Shown here: in pieces, positions 57,978 to 64,000 of the stretch
Layout of the letters: every line of letters starts with the position of its first letter
Position numbering within the stretch: the first letter of the stretch is position 1
NCBI RefSeq assembly: GCF_000720485.1
Contig: NZ_JOAX01000006.1
Location: 1 to 64,000 of the forward strand
Origin: Streptomyces ochraceiscleroticus
GTDB taxonomy: Bacteria > Actinomycetota > Actinomycetes > Streptomycetales > Streptomycetaceae
DNA: 64,000 nucleotides
Direction: 5' to 3'
Made by a program: the position numbers and the translations under genes
Notes under the pieces: model-generated
The model's database searches: none
Told to the model about the DNA's origin: nothing
Seen by the model: the letters and a program-made list of their open reading frames with translations, nothing else

Positions 57978-59755
57978 TCGGCCTGGCGCCGCCGGAGCAC
58001 GATCCGGAAGCCGCACGCACCACGACCATTCTCCCCGTCGGCTCCCCCGCGACCGTACGCAGTTACGTCGCTGGGCTGATCCGCCGTCACCGAAAAGCAT
58101 TTGTCCTCCTCGTTACCGTCAATGCCGTCGCCGTCGTCGCCTCGATGGTCGGTCCGTATCTCCTCGGCGGCCTCGTGGAGGACCTCGCCGACGGCGCGCG
58201 CGGTCTGCATCTGGAGCGCACCATCGGGCTGTTCGCGCTCGCCCTGGTCATCCAGACGGTGTTCGTGCGGATGGTCCGGCTGCGCGGTGCGATGCTCGGC
58301 GAGCGGATGCTCGCGGACCTGCGCGAGGACTTCCTCGTACGGTCCGTCGGACTGCCGCCCGGCGTACTCGAACGGGCCGGCACCGGCGATCTGCTGTCCC
58401 GGATCACCACGGACATCGACCGGCTGGCCAACGCGATGCGCGAGGCCGTGCCGCAACTGTCCATCGGCGTGGTCTGGATCGGGCTGCTGGTCGGGGCGCT
58501 CGGCGTGACCGCCCCGCCGCTCGCTCTGTCCGTACTCGTCCCGCTGCCCCTGCTGATCGCGGGCTGCCGCTGGTACTTCAAACGCGCGCCGAGCGCCTAC
58601 CGTTCCGAGTCCGCCGGTTACGCGGCGGTGGCCGCCGCGCTCACCGAGACGGTCGACGCGGGGCGCACCATCGAGGCGCACCGGCTCGGCGACCGCCGCA
58701 TCCGGCTGTCGGAGCGGCGCGTCCGCGAGTGGACCCAGTGGGAGCGGTACACGCTCTACCTCCGCTCGGTCCTCTTCCCGGTGATCAACGCGACCCACAC
58801 CCTCAACCTCGCCGCCGTCCTGATGCTCGGCGGTGTCTTCGTCCTGCAGGGCTGGATGACGCTCGGACAGCTCACCACGGGCGCGCTGCTCTCCCAGATG
58901 ATGGTCGAGCCGATCAGCATGATCCTGCGCTGGTACGACGAACTGCAGGTCGCCCAGGTGTCGATCGCACGGCTCGTGGGCGTGCGGGAGATCGAGCCCG
59001 CGGCGGCTGACGAACGGATCACCCCGGACGGCCGGCACGTCCACGCCGACGAGGTGCGGTTCGGCTACCGCGACGGTGTCGACGTCCTGCACGACGTCTC
59101 GCTGCGGGTACGGCCCGGCAGCCGCGTGGCGCTCGTCGGTCCGTCGGGCGCGGGCAAGTCGACACTCGGCCGGCTCCTCGCGGGCATCTACGCGCCGCGC
59201 ACGGGCCGGATCACCCTGGGCGGCGCCGAGCTGTCCCGGATGCCGGCGGAACGGGTACGCGCCCACGTGGCGCTGGTCAACCAGGAACACCACGTCTTCG
59301 TGGGCTCGCTGCGCGACAACCTGCTGCTGGCCCGCACGGGCGCCGACGACGCGGAGCTGTGGGCCGCGCTGGGCGCGGTGGACGCGGACGGCTGGGCACG
59401 CGGGCTGGCGGAGGGACTGGACACGGAGGTCGGCTCGGGCGGACATGCCCTGACTCCGGCGCAAGCTCAGCAGATCGCGCTGGCCCGGCTGGTCCTGGCG
59501 GACCCGCACACGCTGGTACTGGACGAGGCAACCTCGCTGCTGGACCCGCGGGCCGCCCGTCATCTGGAGCGCTCGCTGGGCAAGGTGCTCGACGGCCGTA
59601 CGGTCGTCGCCATCGCCCACCGGCTGCACACCGCCCATGACGCGGACGTCATCGCCGTGGTCGAGGACGGCCGCATCACCGAGCTCGGCAGCCATGACGC
59701 GCTGGTGTCCGCCGACGGCCCCTACGCCGCCCTCTGGCGCTCCTGGCACGCCTGA
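57974..59755 (+). CDS. ABC exporter subunit with intact Walker A
   Basis: A 593-residue partner of the preceding gene, translationally coupled through ATGA. It has six membrane helices, then an ATPase domain with canonical Walker [10 protein letters not shown] (389-397), Walker [11 protein letters not shown] and H-loop [10 protein letters not shown]. The signature is changed to [13 protein letters not shown] (from 493). Together with the partner's intact LSGGQ it completes one working ATP site; the other site is degenerate, as in TmrAB- or TM287/288-type heterodimers. Substrate unknown. Confidence 0.9.
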   Translation: MIGLAPPEHDPEAARTTTILPVGSPATVRSYVAGLIRRHRKAFVLLVTVNAVAVVASMVGPYLLGGLVEDLADGARGLHLERTIGLFALALVIQTVFVRMVRLRGAMLGERMLADLREDFLVRSVGLPPGVLERAGTGDLLSRITTDIDRLANAMREAVPQLSIGVVWIGLLVGALGVTAPPLALSVLVPLPLLIAGCRWYFKRAPSAYRSESAGYAAVAAALTETVDAGRTIEAHRLGDRRIRLSERRVREWTQWERYTLYLRSVLFPVINATHTLNLAAVLMLGGVFVLQGWMTLGQLTTGALLSQMMVEPISMILRWYDELQVAQVSIARLVGVREIEPAAADERITPDGRHVHADEVRFGYRDGVDVLHDVSLRVRPGSRVALVGPSGAGKSTLGRLLAGIYAPRTGRITLGGAELSRMPAERVRAHVALVNQEHHVFVGSLRDNLLLARTGADDAELWAALGAVDADGWARGLAEGLDTEVGSGGHALTPAQAQQIALARLVLADPHTLVLDEATSLLDPRAARHLERSLGKVLDGRTVVAIAHRLHTAHDADVIAVVEDGRITELGSHDALVSADGPYAALWRSWHA

Positions 59756-60057
59756 TCCACTCGTCCTGCCTGTGCTCTCCAGGGGCCGATGACCTCCAGG
59801 GAGCACGGCCGGGGAACTCCGGCCGGAGGAGGCGGACCCCCGCGTCCGGGCGTCAGGCCGCTCGCTCGGGGCCCGGCGCCCTGGCCGGCCGACCGGCCCG
59901 GCCGGCCCGCCCAGGCCGGCTGAGCTACTCCGCCCGATCGAGCCACTCGGACCGGCAAGGCCACTCGAGCTGGCTGGACCGCCCGGCTCAGCGAGGCCGG
60001 CCCGGGGGCTCGGAGCGCCGAGGGCGCCCGGTTTGCCGCGGGCTCCGTGCCCAAGGG
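59756..60057. other. Low-complexity gap
   Basis: This stretch lies between convergent genes and is rich in CCGGCC-type repeats (59870-60010). No gene or single clear terminator stands out, though many overlapping GC stems are possible. Confidence 0.4.
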
Positions 60058-60849
60058 CTACAGGAAGCCGAGGGCCGTCAGGCCGCCTATGCCGCCGAGG
60101 AGGGTGAAGACCGGCATCAGGACCTTCAGCTCCACCCAGCTGCCGGCGCGGAAGCGCATGCCCTTCGGCGGACCGACCGGGTACCAGCGCTTGCGGCCTA
60201 TCGGGATGGGCCACATGATCGGGCAGCCCGAGACGGTCAGGGCGTCGCCGATGTCGTGCACCAGCGCGCCCAGCACGATCGGCAGGCCCAGCCAGAGGTA
60301 CCCCTGGCCCGGGTCCGTGAAGAGCCAGTGCGAGCCGTTCCCCGGCTGGTCCAGCACCCCGGCGAGAATCCACGCCGAGGCCGCGCCGAGCAGCCACACC
60401 AGCACATCGCTGGAGACCCGCGCCGCCCGCCACAGCAGCCCTTCGATGGCGAGGACCATGTGTACAAAGAGGATGGCGAGCACCGCCCAGCGGCCACCCT
60501 GCACGGCCAGTACTGACATGCCCGCGCCGACGAGCACCGCCCACAGCCAGGTGTGGGTCAAGGTGCGGTGACCACCGGAACGGCGTGCGTCGCCCTTCAT
60601 CCGAGTGGCTTTGTAGACGGCGTGGGAGATGTTGTCGACGACCTCGCACAGTCCCCGGGACAACGGGCCGAAGGCGCGCGAGATCGTGGCCGCCTTGTGA
60701 TCCAGGTCGGGGGCGAGGGCCGCACCGGCACAGATCAGCGCGCCGACGACAACCACCGGCCAGGGCATCGGGTGCCCCGCGGCGCCGGCCGCCGCGCCCA
60801 CCCCCAGCCAGGCCGCGGCCCCGGACAGCGAGTGCGCCGGTCCCATCAT
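60058..60849 (-). CDS. YdjM-like membrane-bound metal-dependent hydrolase
   Basis: A 263-residue membrane protein of the LexA-regulated YdjM-like family. The start of the domain has MMGPAHSLSGAAAWLG, with His, then ALAPDLDHKAATI (Asp/His), RSGGHRTLTHTWLW and ALVHDIGDALTVSGCPIMWP, giving the family's His/Asp metal-binding pattern between several membrane helices. Its substrate is unknown; phospholipase-like activity is only a family prediction. Two ATG codons overlap at 60849 and 60846. It is divergent from the helicase gene. Confidence 0.82.
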   Translation of the reverse strand: MMGPAHSLSGAAAWLGVGAAAGAAGHPMPWPVVVVGALICAGAALAPDLDHKAATISRAFGPLSRGLCEVVDNISHAVYKATRMKGDARRSGGHRTLTHTWLWAVLVGAGMSVLAVQGGRWAVLAILFVHMVLAIEGLLWRAARVSSDVLVWLLGAASAWILAGVLDQPGNGSHWLFTDPGQGYLWLGLPIVLGALVHDIGDALTVSGCPIMWPIPIGRKRWYPVGPPKGMRFRAGSWVELKVLMPVFTLLGGIGGLTALGFL

Positions 60850-61003
60850 GGTTGTTCCCCACCCCTTGTCGTCTTTGTTCTCGCCCCGGCGACGGGTGTT
60901 CGCGCGCCGGTGACGTGTGGTCGGCGACACAGCGTAGCGCCCGATGATCATCGCAGAACCCGCCGGTTCCCGCTTCCGGGGTGAAGGAAGGCAGTATGGG
61001 GGC

Positions 61004-63517
61004 GTGACCCTCATCGATCATCTGCCGAACGACGCCGACCCCGATGCCCTCTTCGAAGCCTTTTCGACCTGGGCCGAGCAGCAGGGCATCTCGCTCTACC
61101 CTGCCCAGGAAGAGGCAATGATCGAGGTGGTCTCGGGGGCGAACGTCATCCTGTCCACCCCCACCGGCTCCGGTAAGAGTCTGGTCGCGGCGGGCGCGCA
61201 CTTCACCGCCCTGGCCAAGGACCAGGTCACCTTCTACACCGCCCCCATCAAGGCGCTGGTCTCGGAGAAGTTCTTCGACCTGTGCAAGCTCTTCGGCACC
61301 GAGAACGTCGGCATGCTCACCGGCGATGCCTCCGTCAACGCCGACGCACCCGTCATCTGCTGCACCGCCGAGGTACTGGCCTCGATCGCACTGCGGGACG
61401 GCAGGGACGCGGACGTCGGCCAGGTCGTCATGGACGAGTTCCATTTCTACGCCGAGCCGGACCGCGGCTGGGCCTGGCAGATTCCGCTGCTGGAGCTGCC
61501 GCAGGCCCAGTTCATCCTGATGTCGGCGACGCTCGGCGACGTCTCGATGTTCGAGAAGGACCTGACCCGGCGTACGGGCAATCCCACCTCGGTCGTCCGG
61601 TCCGCGACGCGCCCCGTGCCGCTGTCGTACGAGTACCGCTCGACACCGATGACGGAGACGCTGACCGAGCTGCTGGAGACGCACCAGGCACCGGTCTACA
61701 TCGTGCACTTCACGCAGGCCGCGGCCGTGGAACGGGCGCAGGCGCTGATGAGCATCAACATGTGCACGCGGGCCGAGAAGGACGAGATTGCCAAGCTGAT
61801 CGGCAATTTCCGCTTCACCACCAAATTCGGGCAGAACCTCTCGCGGTACGTGCGGCACGGGATCGGCGTGCACCACGCCGGCATGCTGCCCAAGTACCGG
61901 CGTCTGGTGGAGAAGCTGGCCCAGGCGGGTCTGCTGAAGGTGATCTGCGGGACGGACACGCTCGGCGTCGGGGTGAATGTCCCGATCCGCACCGTGTTGT
62001 TCACCGCGCTGACGAAGTACGACGGAAGCCGGGTGCGCACGCTGCGGGCCCGCGAATTCCACCAGATCGCCGGCCGGGCCGGACGGGCCGGCTTCGACAC
62101 CGCGGGCTTCGTCGTCGCCCAGGCGCCCGAGCACGTCATCGAGAACGAGAAGGCGCTCGCAAAGGCGGGCGACGACCCGAAGAAGCGCCGGAAGGTCGTC
62201 CGGAAGAAGGCCCCCGAGGGCTTCGTCAACTGGGGCCAGAACACCTTCGAGAAGCTGATCGCCTCCGAGCCGGAGCCGCTGACCTCCCGCTTCCGCGTCA
62301 CCCACGCGATGCTGCTCTCCGTCATCGCCCGGCCCGGCAACGCCTTCGAGGCCATGCGCCGCCTGCTGGAGGACAACCACGAGTCGCGCAGGAACCAACT
62401 GCGGCACATCCGGCGCGCCATCGCCATCTACCGCTCGCTGCTGGACGGCGGGATCGTGGAGCGCCTGGACGAGCCGGACGCCGAGGGCCGGATCGTCCGG
62501 CTCACCGTGGACCTGCAGCAGGACTTCGCGCTCAACCAGCCGCTGTCCACCTTCGCGCTGGCCGCCTTCGACCTGCTCGACCCCGAGTCGCCCTCCTACG
62601 CGCTCGACATGGTCTCGGTCGTGGAGTCCACCCTGGACGACCCGCGGCAGATCCTGGCCGCGCAGCAGAACAAGGCCAAGGGCGAGGCGGTCGCCCAGAT
62701 GAAGGCCGACGGCGTCGAGTACGAGGACCGCATGGAGCGCCTCATGGACGTCGAGTATCCCAAGCCGCTGGACGAGCTGCTCTCCCACGCCTACGGCCTC
62801 TACCGGCGCAGCCACCCGTGGGTCGGCGACCACCCGCTGTCGCCCAAGTCGGTCATCCGCGACATGTACGAGCGGGCCATGACCTTCACGGAGTTCGTCT
62901 CGTTCTACGAACTGGCCCGGACCGAGGGCATCGTGCTGCGCTACCTCGCGAGCGCGTACAAGGCCCTGGATCACACCGTGCCCGACGACCTGAAGTCCGA
63001 GGACTTCGAGGACATCATCGCCTGGCTCGGCGAGATGGTCCGCCAGGTCGACTCCAGCCTCCTGGACGAGTGGGAACAGCTCGCCAACCCCGAGGCGGAA
63101 ACGGCCGAGGAGGCCATGGAGCACGCGGACGAGGTCAAGCCGGTCACGACCAACGTCCGCGCCTTCCGCGTGCTCGTCCGCAACGCGATGTTCCGCCGGG
63201 TCGAGCTCGCGGCGCTGGACAAGGTCGAGGAACTGGGCGAGCTGGACGCCGACTCCGGGTGGGACGAGGACGCCTGGGCGGACGCGATGGACGCCTACTG
63301 GGACGAGTACGAAGACCTGGGCACCGGCCCGGACGCGCGCGGCCCCAAGCTCCTGCAGATCGAGGAGGACCCCGCGCACGGACTGTGGCGGGTCCGGCAG
63401 ACGTTTGCCGACCCGAACGGCGACCACGACTGGGGCATCTCCGCCGAGGTGGATCTCGCCGCCTCGGACGAGGAGGGACGCGCGGTCGTGCGCGTCACCT
63501 CGGTGGGTCAGCTCTGA
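61004..63517 (+). CDS. DEAD/DEAH-box helicase with DUF3516
   Basis: An 837-residue superfamily 2 helicase of the Ski2-like type. It shows Walker A TPTGSGKS (Lys58), motif II in VMDEFHFY (a DEFH variant), motif III MSATLGD, and motif VI HQIAGRAGRAGF. The C-terminal DUF3516 (about 500-800) is an actinobacterial addition. It probably unwinds RNA, though the partner is unknown. The GTG at 61004 follows GAAGGAAGG. The stop is three bases before a 47-codon frame that leads into tesB, suggesting one transcript. Confidence 0.9.
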   Translation: MTLIDHLPNDADPDALFEAFSTWAEQQGISLYPAQEEAMIEVVSGANVILSTPTGSGKSLVAAGAHFTALAKDQVTFYTAPIKALVSEKFFDLCKLFGTENVGMLTGDASVNADAPVICCTAEVLASIALRDGRDADVGQVVMDEFHFYAEPDRGWAWQIPLLELPQAQFILMSATLGDVSMFEKDLTRRTGNPTSVVRSATRPVPLSYEYRSTPMTETLTELLETHQAPVYIVHFTQAAAVERAQALMSINMCTRAEKDEIAKLIGNFRFTTKFGQNLSRYVRHGIGVHHAGMLPKYRRLVEKLAQAGLLKVICGTDTLGVGVNVPIRTVLFTALTKYDGSRVRTLRAREFHQIAGRAGRAGFDTAGFVVAQAPEHVIENEKALAKAGDDPKKRRKVVRKKAPEGFVNWGQNTFEKLIASEPEPLTSRFRVTHAMLLSVIARPGNAFEAMRRLLEDNHESRRNQLRHIRRAIAIYRSLLDGGIVERLDEPDAEGRIVRLTVDLQQDFALNQPLSTFALAAFDLLDPESPSYALDMVSVVESTLDDPRQILAAQQNKAKGEAVAQMKADGVEYEDRMERLMDVEYPKPLDELLSHAYGLYRRSHPWVGDHPLSPKSVIRDMYERAMTFTEFVSFYELARTEGIVLRYLASAYKALDHTVPDDLKSEDFEDIIAWLGEMVRQVDSSLLDEWEQLANPEAETAEEAMEHADEVKPVTTNVRAFRVLVRNAMFRRVELAALDKVEELGELDADSGWDEDAWADAMDAYWDEYEDLGTGPDARGPKLLQIEEDPAHGLWRVRQTFADPNGDHDWGISAEVDLAASDEEGRAVVRVTSVGQL

Positions 63518-63611
63518 CCATGGAAGCCTGCTCGGTACTGACGGTGGGCGCCCGCCCGGTTCCGACCGTGGGCGCCTGCTCAGGTCCCACCGTGGGTCTC
63601 GTGCCGGCCGA
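63516..63611 (+). repeat. Four imperfect 24-bp repeats
   Basis: Units begin at 63516, 63540, 63564 and 63588, each with GACC/GGTGG-like starts. They lie between the helicase stop and tesB and encode an eight-residue repeat in the small frame. Confidence 0.75.
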
Positions 63612-63663
63612 GCGCCTCTGCCCCGACTCCTCTCCGACACCGAGGAAGGACGCCCGTAGATGA
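63520..63663 (+). CDS. Possible 47-residue repeat peptide
   Basis: An ATG two bases after the helicase stop opens a frame ending in a TGA that overlaps the tesB ATG (ATGA). The peptide has an eight-residue repeat (VGARPVPT, VGACSGPT, VGLVPAER). Its tail contains the tesB ribosome site. The exact fit between two genes suggests it may be translated for coupling. No ribosome site of its own is evident and the product is unrecognised. Confidence 0.35.
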   Translation: MEACSVLTVGARPVPTVGACSGPTVGLVPAERLCPDSSPTPRKDARR

Positions 63664-64000
63664 CCAATCCGGCGGAAAAGCTGGTCGACCTGCTCGATCT
63701 GGAACAGATCGAGGTGAACATCTTCCGCGGCCGCAGCCCCCAGGAATCCCTGCAGCGGGTCTTCGGCGGCCAGGTCGCCGGGCAGGCGCTGGTGGCCGCC
63801 GGACGGACCACGGAAGGCGACCGGCCGGTCCACTCACTGCACGCGTACTTCCTGCGGCCGGGCCGTCCCGGGGTGCCGATCGTGTACCAGGTCGAGCGGG
63901 TGCGTGACGGGCGTTCCTTCACCACGCGCCGGGTCGTGGCCGTCCAGCAGGGGCGCACGATCTTCAATTTGACCGCCTCCTTTCACAAGCCCGAGCCGGG
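63660..64000 (+). CDS. tesB: Acyl-CoA thioesterase II, N-terminal part
   Basis: The first 113 residues of a TesB-type double-hotdog thioesterase, which hydrolyses acyl-CoA to free acid and CoA. The family blocks RVFGGQVAGQALVAAG, VHSLHAYFLRPG and VRDGRSFTTRRVVAVQQG are present. The ATG at 63660 has GAAGGA nine bases upstream. The gene runs out of the window. The catalytic Asp/Gln/Thr of the second domain are not visible. Confidence 0.93.
   Translation, partial: MTNPAEKLVDLLDLEQIEVNIFRGRSPQESLQRVFGGQVAGQALVAAGRTTEGDRPVHSLHAYFLRPGRPGVPIVYQVERVRDGRSFTTRRVVAVQQGRTIFNLTASFHKPEP

Noticed and set aside
57737..63967. A minus-strand open frame of more than 2000 codons across ABC, hydrolase and helicase genes
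   Set aside because: It is a GC-rich mirror of well-supported plus-strand genes and shows no domain or ribosome site.

Overview
The window is high-GC actinomycete chromosome, most likely Streptomyces. Evidence: third codon positions are dominated by G/C, GTG starts are frequent, there are Tat-exported glycosidases, a MarP-type protease, MltR/MmyB-type regulators and a lut operon, and the rare Leu codon TTA is nearly absent. I saw no rRNA, tRNA, CRISPR array or large secondary-metabolite cluster.

Left third (1-28.5 kb): a redox and transport region. It holds the tail of an aldo/keto reductase, a broken zinc alcohol dehydrogenase, a PQQ-type sugar dehydrogenase lipoprotein coupled to an SDR, several MFS transporters, a GH3 beta-glucosidase, an alcohol dehydrogenase followed by two SDRs, a cell-wall amidase, a PPOX/F420-type enzyme, a MarP-like protease, a carbonic anhydrase-SulP pair (both frameshifted), and a Tat-exported molybdenum hydroxylase (three subunits) with an XdhC maturation factor and a membrane metallophosphoesterase. 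Two paralogous HTH regulators of the MltR/MmyB-like type (4962-5846 and 20636-21526) lie in this block. Five copies of one DNA motif (GTAC, 14 spacer bases, then AC) sit in front of the redox/transport units, which suggests a local regulon.

Middle (28.5-35.5 kb): a mosaic accessory block. It has a decayed transposase, a low-complexity repeat, an orphan reading frame, an HTH-DUF488 fusion gene with an unrecognised partner carrying a C-x4-C-x2-H-x3-H motif, a Mrr-type restriction endonuclease with a displaced reading frame, and a convergent Schlafen-type AlbA_2 protein. This is the best candidate for an undescribed (possibly defence-related) system.

Right part (35.5-64 kb): carboxylate and sugar use plus export. 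It holds an MHS-family permease and the remnant of a second one, lutABC (L-lactate oxidation), a Tat-exported GH2 beta-galactosidase, a TmrB-like ATPase with an ABC exporter divergent from a MarR regulator, a fused FAD/Fe-S D-lactate dehydrogenase-like oxidase, a secreted alpha-amylase, a Tat-exported GH109-like oxidoreductase/glycosidase, DctA, an L,D-transpeptidase lipoprotein, a heterodimeric ABC exporter with complementary degenerate ATP sites, a DUF3516 helicase and the start of an acyl-CoA thioesterase II. A 47-codon repeat-containing frame bridges the last two.

Several genes (1.3 kb, 16.9 kb, 18.3 kb, 31.9 kb) are broken by single-base frame changes. These may be real decay or assembly indels.
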